Positions 11,489 to 22,500 of a stretch of 64,000 nt of DNA are shown one piece after another (position 1 is the stretch's first letter; each line of letters opens with the position of its first letter). Position numbers and translations under genes: made by a program. The notes under the pieces were generated by a model. The model was not told where the DNA came from. It made no database searches and saw only the letters and a program-made list of their open reading frames with translations. Origin of the DNA: Cristatella mucedo (taxonomy: Eukaryota > Bryozoa > Phylactolaemata > Cristatellidae); assembly GCA_009760855.2 (NCBI GenBank), contig WPIO01000092.1, forward strand, positions 1,112,501 to 1,176,500. The letters run 5' to 3'.

Positions 11489-12345
11489 GTCATATTCCAA
11501 ACCGACCTCTCGTTAGACGACCATATCAGCTCCACAGTCAAATCCGCCTATTTTCAGCTTCATAACATTGCTAAAATTCGGGCTTGTTTAGATAAAGATA
11601 CCACGTCCAAGTTGGTCCATGCATTCATGACATCCCGTCTCGACTTCTGCAACTCACTGCTTACTGGCCTACCAGCATGTGCGATCAGGCGATTGCAGCT
11701 GGTGCACAACTCGGCAGCTAGACTTGTCTGTCGTGAGCGTCGCAGTTGCCAGGTTACTCCACTTCTTGCCGACCTGCACTGGCTACCAGTCAAGCAACGG
11801 ATTGACTTCAAAGTTTTGTCGCTCACTTTTAGGTCCTTTCATTCTATATCTCCAGCCTATCTTTCAGATATACTACCCCATCAGGCCAAGCATCGTACGA
11901 ACCGCTTTTCGGAATCCAACAGTCTAGAAATACCTCATACAAACCTTAAATCCTTTGGAGACAGTGCATTTAGTTCGTATGCTCCCACAGCCTGGAACTA
12001 GCTCCCGACCTGCATCAGAACATCCTCCCCGACCTGATCACATTTAAAAAGAACCTAAAAACACACCTATCTAGACAGCATTTAGCGGGTCCCTGTGATT
12101 CGTCCTTGATGTGCTTATGGGTGCTGACACTGTGCATGCTGCCACTAACCACATTCGCATGCTGACCCTGTGCATGTCACCTCTAACCATATTATTCATT
12201 TAGTTTGTTTTTCAAGCATGATTTTACTTACCATTCAATTGCATTTCACTTTGCAGCAAATGTAAAGCGTCTAGAGAGAGATTAAGTTCTCTGAGTGTGC
12301 TTTATCAAGTGAATTATTATTATTAATATTATTATATTATATTAT
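11486..12345 (+). mobile_element. LINE-A, 5'-truncated, nearly identical to the preceding copy
   Basis: Starts at 'tcatattccaaaccgacctctc', inside the RT thumb. The frame 11612-12001 is open and differs from the copy at 10.3-11.46 kb at only a few per cent of positions by eye. It is then broken by a TAG at 11999-12001 and a later insertion. Tail hairpin and ATT/TA-rich end at 12260-12345. Confidence 0.8.
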
Positions 12346-12590
12346 TATATTATATTATATATATATATATATTATATATATAATTCATACGTACATATAA
12401 TCTATTATAGATTATAGGTACAGACTGATAATACATACATATTTATATATATAATGTATGTATTTTCAGTCTGTACCTATAATTTCGAAACGACTGATTA
12501 GGTGTCAATTTGATAAGTAGCCTATAGTGCTCATAAAGCCTTGGCGGCTTCGGGTGACCAATTTGGTAGAACTAATAATAATAATAATAT
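12346..12590. repeat. AT-rich microsatellite and short inverted repeat
   Basis: (ATT)/(TA) tracts continue from the LINE tail. 'ataggtacagactgata' near 12413 is complementary to 'tcagtctgtacctataa' near 12466, a hairpin-capable inverted repeat of about 16 bases. Confidence 0.55.
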
Positions 12591-12765
12591 TAATTCACTT
12601 GATAAAGTGCCCTCAGAGAACTTAATCTCTCTCTCTAGACGCTTTACATTTGCTGCAAAGTGAAATGCAATTGAATGGTAAGTAAAATCATGCTTGAAAA
12701 ACAAAGAAAATGAATAATATGGTTAGGGGTGACATGCACAGGGTCAGCATGCGAATGGCTCTATC
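12590..12765 (-). repeat. LINE-A 3' UTR, antisense
   Basis: (AAT)n start, 'cacttgataaagtgccctcagagaactt' and 'cgctttacatttgctgcaaag', the complement of the family's 3' UTR. Confidence 0.75.
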
Positions 12766-13655
12766 GAATGCAAAAACAGAGTAAGTGAGAGGCATAGCGG
12801 AATCAGGAAGGAATTTAGGGGTTCCCGGGAAGATGGCAGAGAGATGCAGAACGAAGCCCCCCCCCACAAGCAGGTTTCGACGATGACAACGACGGCTGTA
12901 CTCTATTATACACAGCCAATGCAAGCGTGCGAGAGTACTTAGACTTGTATTAGCCGTCGTGGAGGCAGCGCCGGAGCGCCAGTAGATAAGGAAGTCAGAA
13001 AAAAGAGTGACAGAGAGTGGATAACGTCCACACAGGCCGATGGACAAGCAGAAAGTCTGTTGTTGCAGGACTAGCTGGTCAAGCGACCACAGCTGACTCG
13101 TTGCAACTCAATCCAGCTTCGTCAGCCGCTACTGTCCAACCGCAGCACCCAATGAGGTGGCACTCAGCGAGCCATTTGGCATGGTGTAGTGGTGTGAGTC
13201 CGGGTGGAACAGTATTGTGAGCGTTGCCACGCCTGCAATAAGTCGATGAATTGAGTAGCATAAAAATGGCAGAAAACGACAGTAAAAATGTTGTGAAAGC
13301 ATTGGAAGGAGGGGAGATTTTGAAACTGTAGCGAGCTATATCAGCCAGATTACGACTGGTAGCTATTCTTCATAGCTCCAGAATTTTGACAGATAGGAAC
13401 CAGTTATGCTCTCTACGGCTGATATCGCACAGACGAACGTGATGTGCCGGGAGGTAAATCATTTGTCATTCCGGTATCGGCAGAGGCATTTCAGCTGATT
13501 TATCTTAGACCAGGGAGAAGTTTGTGAACTTCGTGGCCACTGTTTAGCACCGGAAAGCCTCCGTTGGTGTAAAGTAGGCTCGTCTACCCTAAAGGTGTGG
13601 ATTAAATTATGAGCGCTCTTCGTCGCTAGCTCCTGCTACTGAATGTCTCCTGCTA
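12766..13655. other. Unassigned DNA downstream of the PIP kinase exons
   Basis: About 890 bases of moderate GC with overlapping short frames on both strands (such as 12688-13047 minus and 13017-13220 plus). None shows a recognised motif. Expected here, if the kinase gene is intact, is a last exon encoding its final ~20 residues; none was found by eye. Confidence 0.35.
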
Positions 13656-13922
13656 CTAAATGTCAGCGTCGTGGCCATGCTTGACCTGCTTGGCTGCATT
13701 GGCCGTGCGTTTCCACACACCGTAACGAGTCAAGCAGTCCACCAGTCCCATGTAGTAGACGTCGTGGCGGACACGACCTGTAGCGGCATGGCAGCAACGA
13801 TAGAAAAAAGTGGCAGCTCCACACGTCTATTGGCTCACTGTGCAAGCACACAAACCCTATAAAGCCGCATAGGATGATGGCTATTACGAAGAGAGGGCAG
13901 AAGGAACAAACACAGACATAGT

Positions 13923-13964
<42 letters not shown>

Positions 13965-14320
13965 GCAGAGGCAACGACCTGCCATGCAGTTTTGGGGCAG
14001 GGATGCTCACTTGAATCGGAGCTGACTGCGTATCTGTCTGCATCCACGTTCGACTGATGCCGGCCGACAACCGTCTCGTAGGAGGACGCTGCCCACGGCC
14101 CTCCGGCTGCGTCCGGGCCGTCGGAGGGCGTAGGAGACGAGGTGGAGTGCTGCTGCTGGGCGCCTCCGCTATCGATCTCGTCGTCACAGCTGTCGCTGTG
14201 CTCAGCATACGCTGGTGCCTGGGCTCCGTCACCGACATCCTCGGCTTCCATGATTGCACGATCACAGTCGTGGATGCCGATGAGCAAGCTGTAGTCCATC
14301 AGATTCTGACTGCTCAGCCA
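13656..14320 (-). CDS. Type II PIP kinase-like gene, two 3' exons (14011..14320 then 13656..13777)
   Basis: The first exon follows an acceptor 'ttcattctctcag' and reads WLSSQNLMDYSLLIGIHD, the hallmark motif of phosphatidylinositol phosphate kinases. An acidic insert (SDSCDDEIDSG...) follows, then NVDADRYAVSSDS before a GTGAGC donor (14010). Such an insert is typical of the type II (PI5P 4-kinase) branch. The second exon (acceptor at 13778) gives RHDVYYMGLVDCLTRYG and then KQVKHGHDADI, the family's C-terminal EVYFMAIIDILTHYD...AKTVKHG block. Joining phase is consistent (1). Expected role: making PI(4,5)P2 from PI5P. Oddities: a TAG follows the KHG motif about 20 residues before the usual end, and no N-terminal exons (GVNHS, DLKGS motifs) were recognised between here and 27 kb. 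It could be a truncated gene, a pseudogene, or a gene with a distant 5' end. Confidence 0.7.
13921..13962. repeat. (GA)n microsatellite in the PIP kinase intron
   Basis: About 20 GA units inside the 233-base intron between the two kinase exons. On the coding strand it is a (CT)n pyrimidine tract. Confidence 0.85.
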
Positions 14321-14334
14321 CTGAGAGAATGAAT

Positions 14335-14520
14335 ATAAATATAATTAATTTGCATATCGCCCTAAGAGAACCTAATTTCTATCCAGGCGCTTCACATACG
14401 CCGCAGGGCTCGAGTCCACGACCTTGGTCATCAAAGGCGAGAGCACCTTAAGGGGCACGCTCGGCCATTCTGCCTTAACTACTGGGCCAGACCAAGGCGG
14501 GTTCGTGCACACAAAGCGAT
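14335..14520 (-). repeat. SINE-B with LINE-A-like 3' tail, antisense
   Basis: On the minus strand a tRNA-like head ('tggcccagtagttaaggcag', box B 'gactcgagccc') runs into 'gaagcgcctggatagaaatt' and then 'aggttctcttagggcga'. This matches the LINE-A 3' terminal hairpin base for base over most of its length. The SINE therefore appears to borrow the LINE's 3' end. Confidence 0.75.
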
Positions 14521-15230
14521 GCTATTATACAAACGGTACCATTCATAAACCCTCAGCTGCCACTGTTCTCCCTTTTTTCTAATACTGCTTGTGCTCTCCT
14601 CGGCAGCAAGCCAATAGCTAAAGGGCAGCTTCCCACGATCTGCACTCGCACAAAACACTTGTACAAAACAACCGACATAATCGTAAGGCACCTATTAAGG
14701 CCTATCCGCTCACACTAGCCTAGTTAGTGACTACCTAGCCACTTTTCCGAGTTCCAGAATTCCCTGTAGATCCTGCCATATGTATCAACACTCAGCTGGT
14801 GCCAAAATGCAAGCACTTGAGAAGACACAAGCGTAGCTCCACTAGCAGCAAGATGGCAAACCCTCTTCACAGGATAGGATGCAGTACAAGCCAACTGTGA
14901 ATCGCCAGAGGTTGAACACAAGGCAGTCACCGAGATTCCATCGAGATGCCCAATTAGAAGCTGATACATAAATTAAAGACGGCTGCCTGCAGCAGTTTAC
15001 ACACAATGGCAGGAATGTAAAAAGGGACAGCTGATTGAACTGCCTCATCTTATATAGTGGCAGAAGAGTCTCAGCGGCTGTTACCCTTCCACTGCCCTCC
15101 ACTTGCAGTGGGCGATGACGAATCCTCTGCTTCAGATGCAATGACGTGAGTCGTGTTGTGAGAGACACTTACCCTCGGGCTAAGATCCATGTTTGAGGTT
15201 TCAAGAAGCTCGTATTTGTGTGTCAATCAT
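14521..15230. other. Unassigned DNA
   Basis: About 700 bases with antisense open frames (14479-14691, 14724-14969, 14842-15168) that show no recognised domain. A good donor-like 'gtaagtg' occurs on the minus strand near 15173, after an ATG six codons upstream; this is not enough to call an exon. Confidence 0.3.
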
Positions 15231-15234
15231 ACCA

Positions 15235-15392
15235 ACTGATTTAGAAACCTCTTTTGTTTAGCGACAGACGAGCCTATACGGCTATCATCACCGCTTTCAG
15301 TGGCAATAAAGGATTGCCCACCGCAGGATTCGAACCCACAACCTCGGAACCGAGTTCGTGAAAGCAACCGTCTTGGCTATTCATGCTGACTT
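15235..15392 (-). repeat. SINE-A, antisense
   Basis: Complement of the family: 'tagcgacagacgagcc', 'ccgcaggattcgaaccca' (box B) and 'gtgaaagcaaccgtctt'. Confidence 0.75.
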
Positions 15393-15605
15393 TTCAGCAG
15401 CCAACTTACACACTAGACGCAAACAAAGCTTAAGCTAAGGTGACTAAGATGTTAAAACGTTGAATGCAGTCTGAGACGTGTCGAGCACATACATCCAGAT
15501 ACAGGTCAGGGGTAAACCCATGCAGGACATGACCTGAAAGCGATTAAGAAAAGGAGTGCTGACCGGTTTATGGTATAATCAACAGCATAGACGCGTGGTA
15601 GCACA

Positions 15606-15606
15606 A

Positions 15607-15640
<34 letters not shown>
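15606..15640. repeat. (TA)n microsatellite
   Basis: About 16 TA units in 'acactatatata...tacatc'. Confidence 0.85.
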
Positions 15641-15642
<2 letters not shown>

Positions 15643-15769
15643 AGTGGAGTGGAAGTCGTCGAAGCTGTTATCTTATATGAACGCTCTGATCCGGAAATAT
15701 TGTACACTGTGCTGAAATCCTACGAACGCATTAGTGGTTCAGTGTAAAAATAAGCTTGTGTCTGCATCT

Positions 15770-17640
15770 CGATTCGAAGCCGAGATTTCTTGCAGATTCA
15801 ACAGTACGTGCCGGCAGAGCCGATTATGAGTGTTAACATTTCCAATTTCTGAACCACACTCGGTTTGTCGATTACAAATACGTTGGTTAAATCATCATTA
15901 AATTTAAGCAAGTTTACAGTCATCCATGCATGGATTTCATCAATACATACAGCATAGAATTTGAGAAAATTCAACTTGCTGGGGACTAGGAGGGATTAAA
16001 GCAAAGGTACGTGTGACAACCAACTGCAAACCAGCGAAAGCCTCGATTGGGCCTGGCAATCACAACTGCAAGAGCGAGAGTTTAAAACACGAAAAGAACG
16101 GAACCAAGCACAGACCCCTGGGATGTCACATACTTAAGTGGCTCGTCCGCTAATTTCTGTGCATTCAAATCAATACGCTGGAGAATCCTACTGTAATATG
16201 ACCTAAACCATTGTGATGCAGTGCCAGTGATGCCCAGGGGAGATGAGAGGCACTCAAGTAGGACTTGGTGATCGATAGTCTCAAAAGCTGCACAAAGATC
16301 GAGCAAAACACGCAGAGATAATTTACCTAAGTCGAGATTCCTAAGTAGGTCTCTATTCACCTGAAGCAATGCTGACTCTGCAGAGTGATTAGCTCTAAAA
16401 CCAGACTAAAACGTAATAGCAAGATTCGAAGATTATATGTAAGAGTTCAGTTGATCTGCCATCACTCGTTACAGTGTCTGTGATAGTATTAGTTAAAGGG
16501 AGACTTGGCAGAAGTTGCTCAAGTTCTCTTGTTCTAGTGTTACTTTCTTATGTGGCCCGACTACAGCATTTTTAAGGTGATAGCACGTGAATTGAGACTA
16601 ATAATATTTAAGACGCTACGTATATATGAAAACAGCATATCTATGCATCGTAGAAACAGGACAGTGAAAATAGGGTATAGAGGACTTGTTGTCCTCTGTC
16701 ATTGGGATATGAACTGTGGGACGATGTCACTAATTGCCTCCTCAAATATAGACATTTAGTCTCGGTGTGGAATTAAGGGGTGGATTCCTAGGGGTATCCT
16801 GCCACCCTAGGCATGTGAGCTTTGATCTTGTCTATCTGGCTGACAAAGAAGCTATAGAAGCGATCATCTAGATAATAACAAGGATCACTAGATAATGCTC
16901 TAACCTGTGGGAGATCAAGTAGACGGTGGATCGTAGACATCATTTTGTGATTGTGCATCTTTAAATAAACAATGTGTTTATAGAATCTAGACTTGACCTG
17001 AGCTAGGATCGGTTGGTATGAACTACATTACTTTAAGTATATCAGTTTATGGGCCGTCAGTCATGATCTTGTGTGTGCTTTTTTCAAGCTTGAGCTTAGT
17101 GGCCCTAGCTATTTTAATGTCTGCTGTAAACCAATAGCCGTCTGGACGAAGGAGCACAGTGTGCCTATTAAGAGTTGCAAACGCATCGAGTATATTAGCT
17201 AGTGTCGTGTTGTAGCAATACACCAATAATAACTGGAGCAGAATGATGATTTAGCAGCTGAGGCGGAGCAGATATTCAGATCGTACAAAGAACAGCATCA
17301 ATGCCAAGGGTCGTGAGGTTTCGCGATTGACAGGTGACTTTTGATGAGAGTGAGGCCACACACTTTAGAATTAACGAGATCCGCATTTGGTCTGATAAGC
17401 AAAATTTGGTAATGGGATAATTTGAGGTTATAAATTTGGCAATACATTTTACGTAGATCCGTAAATTATTGATCTAGTAATGGATTATAAGAGGGACAAT
17501 GCTACTACAATGAAGCTGTATGAACGTCACAAGCGAGAACCTGAACCAGCGTCACACGTGGATCTCCACCTACCGTTGCTCAAAAGTTAAGGTTCAAGTC
17601 ACATGCGACACCGAGATCATTAAATTTGTTATTTGTAGTT
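15770..17640 (-). repeat. LINE-A, antisense, longest 5' extent but degenerate
   Basis: On the minus strand 16369-16082 encodes an RT palm piece (VLLDLCAAFETIDHQVLLE, ITGTASQWFRSY, SQGSVLGSVLF). Sequence toward 17.2 kb matches the linker between endonuclease and RT seen at 18.5 and 38.5 kb ('RPDG.WF.AD' type). The 3' quarter of the element is missing at 15.77 kb. Many stops and frameshifts; inactive. Confidence 0.7.
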
Positions 17641-17654
17641 ATGTGATAACAGTA

Positions 17655-18180
17655 ATATAACATTTTTATAGCAACATTAGAGAACTTAATCTCTTTCTAG
17701 GCACTTGACATATGATGTGACTGAATGATAATCCAATTACTAGTGGCAACGTCTACAATGTGAACAAGCATAATAATTCTTAGGGGAGACATGCACAATG
17801 TAAGCATTTACAATGTGGTCTATGGTTGAGTGACCAGTGTCATCATCCATAATACTAGTAGGAGTAATAATGCATATGTTACAGCGCTATTTTAGATAAC
17901 TCAATCTCTTTCTATGCACTTTAAATTTGCTGTCAAGGAAGCATGATCGAATGGTTATCCGTAGCTGGCTCACTGAACAACAAGCGTAACATGATTATCA
18001 GTGACATGCACAGGGTCAGCATGCAAATACGGTTAGGGCCAGCATGCACAGTGTACGCAAGCGTGAACCCACAAAATGCAAGCCACATGGACCGACTAAA
18101 TTCTGTAAAAGATGCACTTTTATGTTTTTCTTTAATGTGGTCAAGCCAGGGAATTTCATGAAGAAAACAAGCATGTACAA
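17655..18180 (-). repeat. Two LINE-A 3' ends, antisense
   Basis: 17655-17835 and 17880-18180 each begin with the complement of the 3' hairpin ('gagaacttaatctctttctaggcac', 'gataactcaatctctttctatgcac'). The second continues into the end of the ORF ('tttaatgtggtcaagccagg'). Confidence 0.65.
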
Positions 18181-18187
18181 AAGATTA

Positions 18188-18340
18188 GTTGCCGAGCTGG
18201 TTTGGCCCAGTAGTTAAGGTGCTCGCCCCGACCACGATCTGGCAGAGGCCGTTGGCTCGGCCCCGTGGCATATGTGGAGCGCTTGAATAAGCTTTAAATT
18301 CCTCAGGCGTTATGCAAACGAATTCAAATTAATTATATCA
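18188..18340 (+). repeat. SINE-B, sense
   Basis: Head 'gtttggcccagtagttaagg' (box A) and 'gttggctcggccc' (degenerate box B). It ends with 'gtggagcgcttgaataagct' and 'cctcaggcgttatgcaaac', a diverged LINE-A-like 3' hairpin. Confidence 0.65.
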
Positions 18341-18449
18341 GGACTGACTAGCCATCGACAGGCGTGCGACGAGTACTGTTGGTCACACTGTCGATCCTGG
18401 TAGATGGCTATTATCGATTATCGATAATCGTCTAGCTTCGACGAAAACA

Positions 18450-20080
18450 TTGTTTAGTCGCAGATGCGAAATCAAAAAATGCTTACAACTACGATCAACT
18501 GTCTCCTTAGCAGCTCCCAGATTCTTATCTATTGATCCTTGTGATGATCCAGCAGACCGCTTCTCTAGCTTGTTTTCAGTAAGATAGACAAGATCAGGTA
18601 GTCCGTTTCTACGGTGTCAGCATATTTCCGGAATGCTGTTCCTCAATTCCTTGCAGCAACCCAATGTCTCCATTCAAGGAGGCCACTAGTGACTTCATCC
18701 TGAAGTTCATCAGCCTATTTGGTATGACGGCTAGTTCTCTAGAGCCTATTACCACTTTTTTTTACAGCTACGATGCAAAGATCTGCTGGCTCTATGCATA
18801 TGAAACTTTATGAATATGTCCCTAGCCTCAGGTCATGTCCCAGAACCTTTCAAAACGGCTGTATTCAAGCCAATACTCAAGAAAGAAGTACTAGAGCAAG
18901 GGAACCTGAGCAACTTAAGCCTCCGTTCTGCCATTCCAAAAATGGAACGAGTAGTGGGAAGTAAACTGAACTCATATATTGAAACTTCAAACCTAGCTAG
19001 TAACTTCTGGATTTAGAGCTAATCTTTCCACGGAGTCAGAATTACTTTGTGAGTATAATAAAATTATTATGAATGCACAATTCAGTAGAGTCTCTCTGCC
19101 TAATCTGATCGATCTTTCGGCAGTTTCTGATACGATCAATTACCAAGTCCTTCTTGAGCCCTTCCCATCTTGTCCGGGCATCATTGGTACTGCATTGCAA
19201 TGTTTCTGGTTATATTTCAGTGGGAAACTCCCAAGTATTGATGTGAATGGATAAAAGTCATCCCCCGAACCTCCGAAGTATGGGGTACCTTTGGGCTCCA
19301 TGCTTGTTCACGGTCTCTTTACGGTTTTAGTCTCTTTCTTGCTGACGTGATTGTCGGGCACAATCTAGGCTTTCACTTCTAGGCATATGACACTCAGCTG
19401 TACCTTTGCTTTGATCCCTTTCAGCCCTCCAGCTTGTCGAACTCTCACAACTGTACTTGCATGTATTGACGATATCGGCAAATGGATGGCAGCAAACTTT
19501 CTTAAATTGAATTATGATTAAACAAACTTACTAGTTGCGGGCAAACAAAATGCGATTCAGAAAAGGGAAACCTGACAGTCAAAATTGGCTTTGCCAGCAT
19601 GTTTTCTGTTGAATTTCCAAGAAATGTAGGAGTCATGTTTGAAAGCGACCTTGCATTATACGACCACATCAACTCCAGCGTCAACTTAACCTATTTTTAT
19701 AGATACAATTCCAAATATTCGGGTTTGCTTACACCGGAATATTGCATCTAAATTGGTCCATGGATGTGACATCCTCTCTCGACTTCTGTAACTCACTTCT
19801 TGCTGGTTCAAAGGCCTTTGCAAGCAGGTGCTTACAGTTGGCGCATGACTGAGGCTAAGCTTTCTGTCGTGAGAGTCGTAGTTGCCCCACCAAACCACTT
19901 CTCGCCGATCTGCGCTGGCTCCCAGTCAAGAAATGCATCGAATTAAAGGTTCTGTCACGCAATTTTAGGTTTGTTCATTCTTTGGCTCCAGCATACCTAT
20001 CATACCGGCTTCCCTACCAGGCTAATCATTGTGCCACCAGCTTTTTATAATTTAATCGTGTAGCTACACCTTATGCTAAG
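18450..20080 (+). repeat. LINE-A, sense, 5' part of a copy split by nested insertions
   Basis: Runs from the endonuclease-RT linker ('gcagaccgcttctctagctt') through degenerate RT ('gatctttcggcagtttctgat', 'ttcacttctaggcatatgac') to 'ttataatttaatcgtgtagct'. It stops at about 20080 and resumes at 21275 and 21835. Stops in every frame. Confidence 0.75.
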
Positions 20081-21272
20081 TTTGTGCGGGCAGTCGCGCA
20101 CAGATCAAGACGGCTCAGGTAGGTGCCGCTTATTACAGAAACCCGGAACCGACTAGCACGACCAGCACGCCGGCTTAGAAGCAGCTGCTGCAAGTCGGTC
20201 CGCTGTTTTTGCCTCAGCGGCTTTCGCCGGATTTCGGTCGGATGTCGTAGTACAGCAGACCGTAGTAGCAGCACTGACCGTCGTAGAACCTGGCGGCGTC
20301 TCAGGGCTCGTCGTCGTCGAAGCGCTGACCACTGTCGCAGCCGTCTCACTGACCGTCACCAGCGCTGCCTGGGTGACCTTCTCGGTGACCTCCACCCCTG
20401 CCGTCCTCTCGCGGACCACTGTGATCGTCTGGCAACGAACTGTTTCGCTGACCGGCATGTTTCGGGCCGCCACCTTGTGTGCCATCTTGTCCGTTTTATT
20501 GCGGATCGTCAGTTCGCGGACTGTGAGCACTTCGTGGGCAACATCACCTGCTCATCGAGAGCCGCCGACTCAGAGGTCGCTACTTCAAAGGCCACCGCCA
20601 CAGGCTGCTCCTCCGCCGTCGCTGCCGCTCTGAAATCGTTGGGTCAGGCGCTCGCGGCCCAGAAATTTTAGACACCGACAAATGTGTCTCATTTCTCGAG
20701 TTAGTGTCGAAGCTAGTACAAATGCGGCCTGAGCAAGAATCTCCATCGCATATGTAGCAAGCCTCAGGCACAGAGGCAGAGGATGGAGGACGAATATTCC
20801 TGACAAGTGCCACAAGTTCCAGTAGCTGTAAGTCCGCCGGTTTACTCGGAGCTACCTCCAGCTTTAGCACGGAATACCCCTTAACCGGAAGGATGCTTGT
20901 GATCGTTGCCTTTCGTCGGGAACCTTCAGAAATATGTCTCTAGGGGCACATCTGCGCAGTAATTGAAGAGTAGTCTGCGTACGTCTGCTCCCGAGACGCT
21001 GGTGGAGCTCTCTTATCCAATCCTACCATACTACGCACAGCCAGTCGTTCAAAGCCTGTCCTCGTCGCCACTGTTAAGTTGGTGTGGTAGTCTTGCACAG
21101 ATCAAGACGGCTCAGGCAGATGCCGTTTATTAAGGAATCCCGGGACCGGGCCGCACGGCCAGCATGCTGGCTTGGAAGCAGCTTCTGCAAGCGGGTCCGC
21201 TGTTCTCACCTCAGCGGCTTCCGGCGGACTGGTCAGTTGTTGCGATAAAGTAGACCCAACATCCGTAAATAA
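20081..21272. mobile_element. ~1.2-kb insertion with ~170-base terminal direct repeats
   Basis: The ends are direct repeats. 20085-20250 and 21075-21255 share 'cacagatcaagacggctcagg', then matching segments 'ggcttrgaagcagct' and 'tcctgcggcggctt'-like sequence (about 75-80% by eye). The element interrupts LINE-A exactly between two adjacent LINE positions. The GC-rich interior has overlapping frames on both strands but no recognised gag, protease or transposase. Terminal direct repeats suggest a small non-autonomous LTR element (TRIM-like). A tandemly repeated insert or a composite is possible. Confidence 0.5.
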
Positions 21273-21274
21273 CC

Positions 21275-21935
21275 TCAAATCTTTTGGCAACCATACGTTT
21301 AGCTGATATTAACCCAAAGCCTAGAAATCACTCCAGACTTGCGTCACGACATTTTCTGACTTGATCGCATTTATAAAGAAGCCAAAAGGCACATATTTAT
21401 CACAGCATTTACTGGGTCCATACGATTAGTCCTTTGTGCGTGCTTATGCATGCTGATACCGTACATTCTGCCACTAACCATATTTGCATAATAACCCCCT
21501 GTGCAATCACCTCTAACCAATTTTATAATAATATTAATAACAATAAAATAATAATGCACTTGGTAAAGCATCCTCAGAGAACTCTCTCCAATCTCTTTCT
21601 AGGCGCTTTACGTCTGCTGCGAAGGGAAACGCAATTGAATGGTGAGTAATATCATTCTTGATAAACAGCATGAATAGCATGGTTTGTGGTGATGTGCACA
21701 AGGTCAGCATGCAAGTGTGGTTAGTGGCAGCATGCACAGTGTCAGCACGCACGAGCACATCAATGGCAAATCACTGGGACCCACTAAATGCTATCCTAAA
21801 TAAGTGTTTTTTAAGTTCTTTTTGTTTTTATTGTCCGAGTCACCACCAATAATTCGATCATACTTCCTTGTCAGCCTATTGAAGTGCCTAGAAAAAAATA
21901 AGTTATATTTGAGTGCTATACAAAAGCATTAGTAT
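21275..21935. repeat. Rest of the split LINE-A (21275-21520, 21835-21935), interrupted by antisense LINE-A (21521-21834)
   Basis: Sense LINE resumes with 'cctcaaatcttttggcaacc' and reaches 'cacctctaacca'. An antisense, 5'-truncated LINE-A with its own (AAT)n tail is inserted there. The host LINE then continues with 'attcgatcatacttccttgtc' and its hairpin. Short 'ttttat' sequences on both sides may be the target-site duplication. Confidence 0.65.
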
Positions 21936-22500
21936 TTAGAAAATATTGGTTCAACATGATTACATGAATATGGATAGATCAAGTGCTCGATTGGGATGCA
22001 CGTCAGCAATAGTGCTTTTATTTGACAAATGGTTGGTGGATAATGGATGTAAATTAACGAGTTTCCAAAATTTCCTGCAAAGTTTATTTTCTTTTACTAA
22101 TGTGGATATAACGAAAAAGTAAGATTGCATCATATTTAATACGACACTGTGAACGCGCTTTAATTATAGGATTCTTACCTCGAACTGTTTTTGCACCTCA
22201 TGGGCTTAAATTACCAAAGCTGATTTTGTTTGACGGATACTATATTTGATTTACGCTAGACATTTGCCAAAGAGGAATCCGTAAAATGGCACCAAAAGCA
22301 TCTCAAACAAAATATTTAAAAATTTTAAGTGGATTTCAGTGAATTTTCCTCCTTAGTGGGATTCTGTAATAAATTACACGGCATAAATTGTCTGGGATTA
22401 TCTCAATTTCAATAGCATTAAAAGTTCTACATTGCTAGCTTGCTTTGAGCATGAGTTGCATGAGCTCATATGTCTGTCTTCTTTACTGATTGCCAAAGAC
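21936..22500. other. AT-rich DNA, nothing recognised
   Basis: About 560 bases of strongly AT-rich sequence before the hAT relic. It may include the element's 5' end, but no terminal inverted repeat was identified. Confidence 0.35.

Noticed and set aside
14724..15168. Upstream PIP kinase exons on the minus strand
   Set aside because: A few residues look superficially similar, but none of the family's N-terminal motifs is present.
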